Of a stretch of 64,000 nucleotides of DNA, positions 41,783 through 50,936 are shown one piece after another. The notes beneath the pieces are model-generated. The model saw only the letters and a list, made by a program, of their open reading frames with translations. It did not search any database and was not told where the DNA came from. Position 1 is the stretch's first letter. Every line of letters starts with the position of its first letter. The stretch is from Halanaerobium hydrogeniformans. GTDB taxonomy: Bacteria; Bacillota; Halanaerobiia; Halanaerobiales; Halanaerobiaceae. The stretch spans positions 1-64,000 of the forward strand of contig NC_014654.1 in assembly GCF_000166415.1 (NCBI RefSeq). The letters are read 5' to 3'. The position numbers were made by a program, and so were the translations under genes.

Positions 41783-44713
41783 ATGACAGATAAAGCTTAT
41801 AAAAAAGAAATATTAAAAACTTCATATCGTGAAACATTAATCTATTGTATTAATTTACTTAACAACCCAGATTTTCAAGAATTTAATGAAGATATAAAAG
41901 AGATTAGAAATGATTGGATAAGCAAAAAAATTACAACTATAAATTGGGATAAGGATAATCGAATTAATAAATGCGGGGAGCTGAAATTAACCGGGCCTAT
42001 ACTACCAGTTAATATAGATAGAGAAAATATTGAATATATATTTTATGAGGGAAATATTCCCGGTATTGACGATAATATATATATAGATAGTTGGCAGTCG
42101 AAAATCAAAGAAAAATTTAATATAAATAAAATAATAATAGATTACAAAAATGGTGAAAATGCCAATAGAGAAGAATATCGAGATTTACTATTACATGAAT
42201 TACATCATAAGAAGAATAATAGTTATGATAAATTTGATCTTCTATTTAAATTAAAAAAATGTTCTTTTATAATGGAGTTGTATTTAGATAAAGTCATCGA
42301 GAAAAAAAATAGAGGTAATAATATATATAAATTTTATAAAAATTTAGCGGCTGAAATTAAAGACAGAAATATTAAAAAAATCAATATAATTTTGAAATCT
42401 ATTTTTGTTGCGTTCTCAAAAGAAGAGCTCAATTCTGATGTAATATCAAATATCTATGAAAAAGTAAGTTCTTATGATAAAAGCAAAACAGGTTATGAGG
42501 AAACCAAGGAAATTATTAATAATATAATTCTTGAACTAAAAAAAGAAAAAATTAATATTAACGAAATATCTCAATCTTTTCAGAAAATATTAACTAGTAA
42601 AGAATTTACCAAGACTAATATCAATACAAATAAATATTTTGAAACAAAAAAACATTTAGAAATAATTTTTGGAGAATTAAAAGAAGAAGGAATTAATAAT
42701 GATGTGCTAGCAAATATTCACAAAGATATAATTTCTTCTTATAAAAATAAAACAGCTAAAAAAGAAGATGCTAAAAAAAATATAAATGAAATATTGCTTG
42801 AATTAAAAAAAATAAAAATTAACAAGAGGATAGACAAAATATCTAAAAATTATAAGAATTGGTTTTTAGATAAGGAAGAATTTACTGAGAGTCATAAGGC
42901 AGAGGAGTATTTAGAGATATTTTTTGATGATTTAAAAGAAGAAGGAATTAATAATGATGTGCTAGCAAATATTCACAAAGATATAATTTCTTCCTATAAA
43001 AATAAAACAGCTAAAAAAGAAGAAGTTAAAAATAAAATAAATAAAATATTGCTTGAACTAAAAACAATGAAAAGTAATATAAATATAAAAAAGATTTCTG
43101 CTCTTTTTCGGGAATTACTCGATAATGATGAATTTAATAAGATTAATACTAATTTAGAAATAAATTTTGAAAAGCCAAAAGGAGAAATAAGTCTTAAAAA
43201 AGTCAAAATAATTTACAAAAAATTAGAATCATTGTTAAATAATTTAGAAGACAAAATAAAAATATATATTGAACAGATTATTTGCGAACTAAAACAAGAC
43301 AAAATTGACTATCTTAAGATTAACAATTTATTCAATAAAATCATCAATAACAAAAAAAGATTTTATGCAGAAAAGAAATTTGCGGAATTAATTTTTTATG
43401 AATATGAAAAGGAATATGAACATGAAAAGTTATTTGTTGATAATGATAAATTATCTAATATTTATAATAATATAAAAAAAAATATAGTTTATAAAAAAAA
43501 TGAAATAAATTTTTTGTCAGAATTTAGATCAGAAATAAATTATATAAAGTTTGATCATTATAATTTATTTGATTTCTATTTAGACTTAGGTAATTACTTA
43601 AATATAAAAGAAGAAAGATTTAATAATGTAATACCTTCTATGGAAATAGAATTTAAAGTATATAGTCATATTTTCGATATAACAATATATGATTATCAAG
43701 ATTTATTCGAGTATTTTGTTCCCGAAAACAAACTCGAAGGATCTATAATTTATAAATTTTATTGTTTTATTAATAATTATTATAATGAATTGAATCATAC
43801 TAAAATAGAGGATCCTTTATCAGAAAAGGAGAGAAAAGAATATAGACTTTTTAAAAGATCTTATCTTGGGATGAAAAAGGATATTGATAATGGTAAAACA
43901 AATTATGAGAAATCATTAGATTATCAAAATAAGGATGGCTACATATATAAATTCAATAAATATATAATAAAAGGCTGCAAAATAAAAAATGAATTTAAAG
44001 ATAAGGAAATGATATTTGACTTTAAGCGTTTACACGAGAAAATAAAAATAAAATTTATTAATTTAATTAAAAAATGGTCTTATCCATCTGTAGCTGGGCC
44101 TGAATATGGAATAGATGAGATTAATCGTTTCTTATGGCGTATTGCAGAAGATAAAAGTGGTGTTATTAGAGATAAATTTACAGAGGTAAATCCTTTGGAA
44201 GATCCATTTGCAATTTTTTTGAGCAATTGTATTGTTTTTGATATGAAAAACATTAAAGATATAGAAAGCTTTTTTATTCCTCCTAAAAAAAAGCTATATG
44301 ACTTAAGAGAATTGATAGTTCAATTTAAAATTGATAAGCATGAATTGGAAAAATTGAAAGAAATGATAGATAATCCTGATAAAACTAAAGAGGATATATC
44401 TGAAAAAATTAATTCTGATTCTTACAAAAAAGGGAAAGAAAATTACAAAAAAAAATTATTAAGAGAGCAGGAATCAGTATGGTCTTATCCAGGTAATTTA
44501 CCGACAAAAAAACTCTGGAATAATTTGTATTATTTAAAAAAAGAAGAATTAGAATATAATGAGATTGACCAAAAACTCAATTCAATAAATTATCACCGTA
44601 TTATGGAATTTTATAATTTTTATATAGATTTTCAAAAACAAGATTTTAATAATGATGATGAGATGTTCAATTATATAAAATCTAATAGCAAATACAATCG
44701 AAAAAAAATATAA
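41783..44713 (+). CDS. Large lysine-rich repeat protein carried by the mobile element
   Basis: A 976-residue protein of no recognised family, rich in Lys, Asn, Ile and Glu, and very AT-rich in DNA. Residues about 205-600 hold at least four diverged repeats of roughly 75-90 residues; two share the exact stretch GINNDVLANIHKDIISSYKN, and their DNA is nearly identical (about 42680-42775 and 42938-43030). HELHH at residues 138-142 matches a zinc-peptidase pattern but may be chance. The C-terminal part (WSYPSVAGPEYGIDEINRF and on) is less repetitive. No signal peptide or membrane segment is seen. The cargo position beside int and xis suggests a defence or host-interaction role, which is inference only. 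Confidence 0.6.
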   Translation: MTDKAYKKEILKTSYRETLIYCINLLNNPDFQEFNEDIKEIRNDWISKKITTINWDKDNRINKCGELKLTGPILPVNIDRENIEYIFYEGNIPGIDDNIYIDSWQSKIKEKFNINKIIIDYKNGENANREEYRDLLLHELHHKKNNSYDKFDLLFKLKKCSFIMELYLDKVIEKKNRGNNIYKFYKNLAAEIKDRNIKKINIILKSIFVAFSKEELNSDVISNIYEKVSSYDKSKTGYEETKEIINNIILELKKEKININEISQSFQKILTSKEFTKTNINTNKYFETKKHLEIIFGELKEEGINNDVLANIHKDIISSYKNKTAKKEDAKKNINEILLELKKIKINKRIDKISKNYKNWFLDKEEFTESHKAEEYLEIFFDDLKEEGINNDVLANIHKDIISSYKNKTAKKEEVKNKINKILLELKTMKSNINIKKISALFRELLDNDEFNKINTNLEINFEKPKGEISLKKVKIIYKKLESLLNNLEDKIKIYIEQIICELKQDKIDYLKINNLFNKIINNKKRFYAEKKFAELIFYEYEKEYEHEKLFVDNDKLSNIYNNIKKNIVYKKNEINFLSEFRSEINYIKFDHYNLFDFYLDLGNYLNIKEERFNNVIPSMEIEFKVYSHIFDITIYDYQDLFEYFVPENKLEGSIIYKFYCFINNYYNELNHTKIEDPLSEKERKEYRLFKRSYLGMKKDIDNGKTNYEKSLDYQNKDGYIYKFNKYIIKGCKIKNEFKDKEMIFDFKRLHEKIKIKFINLIKKWSYPSVAGPEYGIDEINRFLWRIAEDKSGVIRDKFTEVNPLEDPFAIFLSNCIVFDMKNIKDIESFFIPPKKKLYDLRELIVQFKIDKHELEKLKEMIDNPDKTKEDISEKINSDSYKKGKENYKKKLLREQESVWSYPGNLPTKKLWNNLYYLKKEELEYNEIDQKLNSINYHRIMEFYNFYIDFQKQDFNNDDEMFNYIKSNSKYNRKKI

Positions 44714-44898
44714 AAAATTGGTTTAAAACTTATTATAACCTTTTTAATTTGGAAACTCCTTTTAAATAAATATTTTCATCTCAAAAAAATTTTTTTAAAT
44801 TATACAAATAAGCGATTATTTATATTAAATTTACAGCAGATTATATTTATGATGGGTATGCTATTTATTGTAATCTATCAAATATTGAACATTAATAT

Positions 44899-45040
44899 TC
44901 AACGGGTGTTAGATAATCTAAAAAACCAGGAATAGAACCAGTAATTCTGCGATAATTATATCAATTAATATAGTCTAATAGCTCATATTTTAACTCTTCA
45001 AATGTATTAAGTATTCTATTATGGGGAAAAGGCATTTATA
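44899..45040 (-). pseudogene. Transposase remnant (IS3-type C-terminal end)
   Basis: The minus strand reads NTFEELKYELLDYIN, a stop, then YNYRRITGSIPGFLDYLTPVE. This resembles the end of IS3-family transposases (typically ...YNN.R.....L.PVEY). At least one in-frame stop and the absence of the catalytic part show it is a dead fragment. It belongs to the decayed stretch 44714-46526. Confidence 0.6.
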
Positions 45041-45126
45041 TAAATTATGGAATTATCAGTAATAAATGAGGTTTTAAAGAGCTTTTTATCCATTTTATTA
45101 CTTATTTAAACATAATATGTTAATAT

Positions 45127-45475
45127 AGGGTGGACTTGATTTCAGGTCCACCCTCGAAATATCGAAGTCCACCCTCCATGAAGCCCGGCACGTTAGTAAA
45201 AGGTGGTTTGGTGGACTTGTTTTGCCATATTTAAGCACCTGTGCAATTATCGCTGTGTATTCACTTCTGGTTGTTCTTAATCTTATACACTTACACTAGA
45301 ATTATTTATATATATATATATTAGCTTTTGAACAGGTCAACCCAGAGACAGAGTTGCACAGGCACCCCCAAAACCCACTTTCAGGTCCACCAAACCACCT
45401 TTGCCTGACATGACAACGATGTCGGAGGGTGGACTCCTGTTTTGGGGTGGGTGGACTTGTTTTTAAGTCCACCCT
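45127..45475. repeat. Symmetric array of eight TGGAC/GTCCA boxes
   Basis: Four copies of (A)GGGTGGACTTG-like sequence and four of its complement are arranged as a mirror around 45301. Forward copies start at 45127, 45208, 45424 and 45449. Reverse copies end at 45154, 45177, 45393 and 45475. Paired copies are equidistant from the centre to within one base. Outer pairs form hairpins (45127-45154, 45449-45475), and the inner pair extends to an 18-bp inverted repeat. The centre holds TATATATATATATAT (about 45308-45321). The patch is far richer in G and C than its surroundings. Its nature is unknown: a replication origin or a MITE-like element are the main options. Confidence 0.75.
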
Positions 45476-46060
45476 ATCTTTGAATTATTCGTTTTTTTTC
45501 ATAATTTTATTTGCTGCCAATAGGGATGTTATGTCCTAATACAATTGCATAAGCAAAATTTAAAATATATTAGAGTATAAGAATAAAATCTCTTATAATT
45601 TATATTTTCGTTTTGTATTGATTTGTACTAAAATGTGTTATATTATTAATGCAAATAATTAGAAGGAAGCAAGGATAATGGCAGATAATTAATATTATTT
45701 TTCTGCTGAATTGTCAGATATACTTAATTTAGATGCTCGTAATGTGAGAAATTGATTCACAATGTAAATCTACAGTGGTAAAAGTTAGTTTACAATTGTG
45801 ACCAGAGCAAAAATAATTTGATCAGTTTATTGATAAAAACAAAAACACAAAGAAGCATGAATTTAGTTTTCTAAATTTTGAAATTATATATATTTCTGAA
45901 AGAAATGCCTTGTTATTAAAATAATAGGTGTAACAAATCCAAAAAGTGATGTTTCAAAGACTAGCACTGTTAAAATTTTCGGATCTGTGTTAGCTAAAAT
46001 AATCCGATAAAATATTGTCAGAATATTTAAGATGTGATCAAATGCAAATTATATATGATT
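45476..46060. other. Decayed sequence without an intact gene
   Basis: The stretch is AT-rich and shows short coding-like pieces broken by stops. One example starts at about 45678 after a GGAAGCAAGG ribosome-binding-like sequence (MADN, stop, YYFSAELSDILNLDARNVRN). It looks like the ruins of a replication or regulatory gene linked to the DnaD-like remnant that follows. The 44714-44898 and 45041-45126 pieces show nothing recognisable. Confidence 0.45.
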
Positions 46061-46353
46061 TGCAACTAGAAAAAATCAACAAATATATTTCTGAAGGATT
46101 ATCTGAGCAGCTTATTTTAAAAGCTATTGAGTATTGTGGTTTAGGAGGACATAACTAATCGTTTTTCTTTAACAGGCTATTTATGCTTGTAGAGGATGAA
46201 ATTTATACAGTTGATCAGTTGGATAATGTTCTGTCTACAAATAAGTCAACCCATTCTTCCCAAAAAAATAACTCCAGTGAAGATAACAAACAAGATGATT
46301 CCGATTACAAGTGGAAAGATTTCTTTATCGATTTTTCAAAATACAAAGAATAA
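46061..46353 (+). pseudogene. DnaD-type replication protein remnant
   Basis: The frame ending at TAA 46351-46353 reads KINKYISEGLSEQLILKAIE, then a stop at 46156-46158, then NRLFMLVEDEIYTVDQLDNV and a hydrophilic tail. This is the shape of a DnaD/DnaB-like C-terminal domain (helices around EGLSEELI..AIE and EGIYTVEQ). In Firmicutes phages and elements such proteins load the helicase at the element's origin. The stop, and probably an upstream frameshift, make it a pseudogene. The box array lies 600 bp upstream. Positions 46354-46526 show no gene. Confidence 0.6.
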
Positions 46354-46526
46354 TTTAATCAAAAAAGAAAAGAGTTAATTATTGATCTGATAGTTAAACA
46401 GCTAGCCTATCAGGGTGCTCTAAAATCTACCAGAACAGCTTTACATGGATTTTAACAGACTAAAAGGCATAAAGGGGTTATAAAACCTAAAACAGTTCTA
46501 TATCAGCCAATATAGGAGGTGTTTTA

Positions 46527-47444
46527 TTGATTAGGATTGAAAAAATTTCAATAGATATGATAAAAAAGAACCCAAGTTTATATCCTATGGATTTTAATAA
46601 AGAGAAATGGGAGGAATTTGCTCGTTCCATTTCGCAAATTAGCATTTTAGAAATGGTGATTGTGAAAGAACTAGATAATGGTTACTTACAATTGAGCGGC
46701 AATTCCAGGATTAAAGCTAATAGAAAAGCAGGTAAAGACGAAATATCTGTTATTGTTGTTGATGATATCGAGTTAGATTTAAAAAAGAAAGAAATCATCA
46801 AAAATTTACAACCTAAAGAAATAGATCCTCTTGAGCGAGCATTAATAATAGATCGATATATCAAAGAAGAAAATTTAAGCAAGAAAGCAGCTAGTGAAAA
46901 GTTAGATATAGCTAGAATGACATTAACAGTTTGGCTCATAATCTTAGAATATGAAGAAAAGTATCAACAGGCAATAATTGATAATTTTTATGAAAAAGAT
47001 GGTGCAAATTTAACTTTATCTCATCTTTCTTTAGCAAAAAATCTGGAATCAACAACTTATAATCATGAACTAGCGACAAGATATTTAGATGCAATAATGG
47101 ATTATGGATTAACAAGAAAGCAAAGCATGAAATTGAAAGATCTAATCAAAAAACATCCCAGGATAGATATAAGAAAAGCGGTTGAAATTTTTATCAACCA
47201 GGAAAAACTAGAAGACGAGTTAGTTAACAATGTTGAGTTAAATGACGAAATAAGAGAATTAATAGAAATTTTTGATAATGTAAATTCTAAAATGGAAGGT
47301 ATGATTAATGTCAGCACTCAAATAGATAAAAGGCTTGAGAAAAGATTGCTTAAAGAACTTTTGCTTACAGAACACAAACTGCAGCAGATTTCGATAGAAA
47401 CATTCGGTAAAACTTTAGATGAAGCAAAAGAAGAGCTACTGTAA
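46527..47444 (+). CDS. ParB-like N-terminal domain protein
   Basis: A 305-residue protein with a ParB/Srx-type domain in the first 95 residues (IDMIKKNPSLYP, then QLSGNSRIKANRKAGKDE as the box-II element). A helix-turn-helix follows around LSKKAASEKLDIARMTLTVW, and the C-terminus is a charged helical region. TTG 46527 follows AGGAGGTG. No ParA ATPase gene is near, so a plain partition role is doubtful. It could be an element-borne DNA-binding protein or a regulator. Confidence 0.72.
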   Translation: MIRIEKISIDMIKKNPSLYPMDFNKEKWEEFARSISQISILEMVIVKELDNGYLQLSGNSRIKANRKAGKDEISVIVVDDIELDLKKKEIIKNLQPKEIDPLERALIIDRYIKEENLSKKAASEKLDIARMTLTVWLIILEYEEKYQQAIIDNFYEKDGANLTLSHLSLAKNLESTTYNHELATRYLDAIMDYGLTRKQSMKLKDLIKKHPRIDIRKAVEIFINQEKLEDELVNNVELNDEIRELIEIFDNVNSKMEGMINVSTQIDKRLEKRLLKELLLTEHKLQQISIETFGKTLDEAKEELL

Positions 47445-47570
47445 AAGGATAAGATTTGATTATTTCTTCCAAAATTTGATTTTGTAGCAATTATATATTA
47501 TAATCAAAGTTGTTAATTAATTGAACTTTGTTTAAAAATTAAATTACCGCAAACTTAGAGGGGTTAAGCT

Positions 47571-48092
47571 ATGGAAGAGAAAATCACTGATATACTAATT
47601 ATACTCGATAGAGAAGACAGTCCATCTCAAAGGAAAATAGCTGATCAGACAGGTTTTTCACTGGGTTTAGTTAATGCATTGATAAAAAAATGTGCTAAAA
47701 AAGGGTTAGTGAAAATTAAAAAACTGAATTCTAGAAATATGAAATATATTTTAACTCCCAAAGGAATCAAAGAAAAGACTAAAAAGACCATCGATTATGT
47801 GAAGAAATCCTATCAGGCTATTAATCAACTTCAGGCTTCAATAGAAGAGTTGGCTAATAAACACAGCAAGGAAGGGAAAAACATTTATATTCTAGAAGAA
47901 CGTAAAGATGAAATTCGAAATATCGTCCAGAATATATTAGTTGAACTTGAAGTGGATTATACTGTTGTTGATGGAGTAGAAAATATTGAGGAAACTATAT
48001 TTGATATAAAAGAAAATGTTCTCTATCACTGGAATCCAGGACTTGAAACTAACTTTAAGGAAGCAGAAGTAGTTAATATTTTTAGATATTAA
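47571..48092 (+). CDS. Winged-helix transcriptional regulator
   Basis: A 173-residue protein whose first 80 residues are a MarR-like winged helix (SPSQRKIADQTGFSLGLVNALIKKC, then YILTPKGIKEK). A helical linker and a C-terminal alpha/beta segment with NIYILEERKDEIRN follow. Its place before a polysaccharide-type region suggests control of surface-glycan genes, though no operator is identified. The ATG has GGGG 8 nt upstream. The exact family is unknown. Confidence 0.7.
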   Translation: MEEKITDILIILDREDSPSQRKIADQTGFSLGLVNALIKKCAKKGLVKIKKLNSRNMKYILTPKGIKEKTKKTIDYVKKSYQAINQLQASIEELANKHSKEGKNIYILEERKDEIRNIVQNILVELEVDYTVVDGVENIEETIFDIKENVLYHWNPGLETNFKEAEVVNIFRY

Positions 48093-48266
48093 ATGATTAA
48101 AAATAGCTTAAAAAAGTTAATTTGAGGGAAATAAACAATAACTAAAATATTTTACATATATTTACTTTGACACTCGATGTCTTGATTTAGGTTTTATATT
48201 CTATTATGTTATATTTTAAATTCGACAATTGCTTATCAAGTTCTTGACTTGTAGAGGAGACTGAAA

Positions 48267-48812
48267 ATGAAAAGGGTTGAACCAATTAGAGACAAGAAAA
48301 AGATTGAGCAAATCAAAGCAATATTGAAGGCCCAAAGTGATAGAAATTATATGATTTTTGTGGTAGGTATTAACACAGGTTTGAGAATAAGTGATTTGCT
48401 TTCGCTTAAGGTTGAACATATAAGGTATAAAAGGCATATTATGATTATAGAGAAAAAGACTTCTAAAATTAAGCAGTTTTTAATCAATTCATATCTACGT
48501 AGAGAGTTGGATGAATATATGAAAGATATGGATGATTACGAATATTTGTTTCAGAGTAGAATTGGCAAAAATAAACCTTTATCAAGGTTTCAGGCTCACA
48601 GAATAATGAAAGAAGTTGGTAGAGAAGTTAATTTAGAAAGAATAGCTTGCACAACGACAAGGAAGACCTTTGGTTATCATCACTATAAACAGTATAAAGA
48701 TTTAGCTCTTCTTCAGAAACTTTTTAATCACTCTAAACAATGGGTAACATTAGATTATATAGGGATCAATCAAGATATGATGGATGAGTCTATTGAAAAT
48801 TTTCGTTTGTAA
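48267..48812 (+). CDS. Short tyrosine recombinase
   Basis: A 181-residue catalytic-domain-only recombinase. It has Arg in TGLRISDLLSL, the second Arg in TTTRKTFGYHHYK, LFNHSKQW and the Tyr nucleophile in LDYIGI. The HxxR motif of the family reads TTTR here, so the first catalytic histidine is replaced by Thr. The N-terminal core-binding domain is missing. Relatives are common near variable surface loci in Firmicutes, where some invert DNA. Activity is uncertain. A strong GGAG is upstream of the ATG. Confidence 0.82.
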   Translation: MKRVEPIRDKKKIEQIKAILKAQSDRNYMIFVVGINTGLRISDLLSLKVEHIRYKRHIMIIEKKTSKIKQFLINSYLRRELDEYMKDMDDYEYLFQSRIGKNKPLSRFQAHRIMKEVGREVNLERIACTTTRKTFGYHHYKQYKDLALLQKLFNHSKQWVTLDYIGINQDMMDESIENFRL

Positions 48813-48887
48813 TATTGGAGTTATTTCATATATTTGTGGATTTTACATAAATGATATATAAATATAAATTTGGGGGCATAAGTTTAA

Positions 48888-50690
48888 ATGATTACTTCGC
48901 TTAAAAAATTATGGGATTTATTTAATAAAAGAGAAAGGCTGCAGATTTTCGGTCTGCTAATAGCTATCTTAGCTATGGCATTAGCTCAGGTTGTTGGAGT
49001 TGCTTCTGTAATGCCCTTTATGGACTTAGTAATGAACCCAGAAATGATAGAAGAGAGCAGAGTGCTTAACACTTTATATAATTATTTTAATTTTGAATCG
49101 ATCAATAGATTTACAATTTTTATCGGAGCAGCAATGTTTTTTGTAATTGTCTTATCAAATGCTATTTCTACCTTTGCTATCTGGTTAAAGATGAAGTTCG
49201 TCTGGAAGAACAACCACCGACTTTCGTTAAGGTTATTAAAACAATATATGGCTAAACCTTACAGCTATTTTTTAGTCAACAACTCATCTGATTTAGGTAA
49301 AAATGTATTGCAGGAAGTTCAATCATTAACAACTCAGTATTTAATCCAACTTGTTGATTTAATAACTTACAGTTTAGTTGCTTTAGCTTTAATATCTTTT
49401 TTATTTATTACTGATTTTAGAGTTACTCTGGCAGCTATATTTATTTTAGGTGGAAGTTATGGCTTAATTTATTTTTTCACTAAAAAGAAGATGAAAACTG
49501 CAGGAGCAGAAAGGCTTGAGGCAAATAAATATCGTTATAAAACTGCCAATGAAGCTTTCAATGGAGTTAAACAGATAAAAGTCAGAAGTAAAGAAGAAGA
49601 GTTTATTAATCGTTTTGCAGTTCATTCTTCTGAGCATGCTGATTTAAGAGCCTGGTATGATATTATCCGAAGATTACCTCGCTATATTTTAGAGGCAGTT
49701 GCTTTTGGAGGGATAGTTTTACTTGTTTTATATCTGATTATTTCTGGTCAGGAGGCAAGTCAGGTAGTTCCTATAGTAAGTTTGTTTGCCTTTGCTGGTT
49801 ATCGTTTGATGCCTGCCTTACAGAAAATCTTTGCAGGAGTTAGTTCTCTAACTTTTAATTCTGCTGTTTTAGATAGAATACATGAAGATATTTTTGAAAC
49901 AGGGCAGTTTGCTTCTAAAGCCTGGCCGAAAGAAATACCTGAAGCTTTAGATTTTAAAGATACAATTAAAGCAGAAAACTTATCTTTTAAATATCCAGGA
50001 GATAATAAGCCAGTGCTCAATAATGTTAGTTTTGAGATTGAGCATCATACAGAAATAGGTTTAGCTGGAGCTACTGGAGCTGGTAAATCTACTTTAGTTA
50101 ATATTATTTTAGGTCTTTTAAAATTCCAATCAGGTAAAATGACTGTGGATGGGGTAAAATTAACTGAGGATAATATGAGGAACTGGCAGCAGAATATAGG
50201 TTATGTACCTCAGGATATATATTTATGTGATGATACCATTTCAAGCAATATTGCTTTTGGAGTTCCAGAAGATCAAATAGATATGAAAGCAGTTAAAAAA
50301 GCTACTAAAATAGCTAATATAGATCAATTTATAGAAGATGAATTACCGAAAGGTTATGATACCATTGTTGGAGAAAGAGGAGTTAGAGTAAGTGGTGGAC
50401 AGAGACAGAGGTTAGGACTAGCTAGAGCTCTTTATCATGATCCAGAAGTTTTAGTTTTAGATGAGGCTACAAGTTCTTTAGATAATAGAACTCAGAAATC
50501 TGTTATGGAAGCTATTAATAATATCGCTGAAGTTAAAACAATGGTAATGATAGCTCATAGATTAAGTACTGTTAAGGATTGTGATCGAATTTATCTCTTA
50601 GAGGATGGAGAGATTATTGACTCGGGTACTTATGATGAGTTAGTTGAGGGTAATTATAAGTTCAGGAAATTGGCTAATTTGAGTGGGTGA
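48888..50690 (+). CDS. ABC exporter, glycan- or lipid-linked substrate
   Basis: A 600-residue half-transporter. An N-terminal domain of about six membrane helices (residues 15-310) is followed by an ATPase domain with Walker A GATGAGKST, signature VSGGQRQRLGLARAL and Walker B VLVLDEATSSLD. Its size and layout resemble PglK and MsbA, which flip lipid-linked sugars or lipids. Lying at the head of a phosphonate and glycosyltransferase cluster, it is a good candidate to export the modified glycan. It works as a homodimer, in the inner membrane. The substrate is inferred from context. Confidence 0.85.
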   Translation: MITSLKKLWDLFNKRERLQIFGLLIAILAMALAQVVGVASVMPFMDLVMNPEMIEESRVLNTLYNYFNFESINRFTIFIGAAMFFVIVLSNAISTFAIWLKMKFVWKNNHRLSLRLLKQYMAKPYSYFLVNNSSDLGKNVLQEVQSLTTQYLIQLVDLITYSLVALALISFLFITDFRVTLAAIFILGGSYGLIYFFTKKKMKTAGAERLEANKYRYKTANEAFNGVKQIKVRSKEEEFINRFAVHSSEHADLRAWYDIIRRLPRYILEAVAFGGIVLLVLYLIISGQEASQVVPIVSLFAFAGYRLMPALQKIFAGVSSLTFNSAVLDRIHEDIFETGQFASKAWPKEIPEALDFKDTIKAENLSFKYPGDNKPVLNNVSFEIEHHTEIGLAGATGAGKSTLVNIILGLLKFQSGKMTVDGVKLTEDNMRNWQQNIGYVPQDIYLCDDTISSNIAFGVPEDQIDMKAVKKATKIANIDQFIEDELPKGYDTIVGERGVRVSGGQRQRLGLARALYHDPEVLVLDEATSSLDNRTQKSVMEAINNIAEVKTMVMIAHRLSTVKDCDRIYLLEDGEIIDSGTYDELVEGNYKFRKLANLSG

Positions 50691-50936
50691 GATTTATGGA
50701 TTAAAGACCTAAGATAAATTAAAGTATATTTTTTAAAGTATTATTATGTATATTATATAAAGTTGGAATAGATTATCGGACAAATATTTTGATATTTAAC
50801 TTTTGATTTGAATATAAAATTTTGTCTCTATTATTGGAATGTTTTTTACTGAGTATAATAATTATAAATTCTGTGAGAAAATTAATTTAAGTTTCCTATA
50901 AATTAACAGGATTCATAATATGAAAGGTGGAAAAAA

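Noticed and set aside
45127-45475. TGGAC boxes as a CRISPR array
   Set aside because: Box spacing is irregular and orientation alternates in mirror symmetry, unlike CRISPR direct repeats.
46196-46378. 60-codon ORF on the plus strand
   Set aside because: It is an out-of-frame reading of the DnaD-like remnant, whose own frame shows the family pattern.
46527-47444. Plasmid-type partition locus
   Set aside because: No ParA gene and no parS-like repeats are adjacent, so only a ParB-like domain can be claimed.
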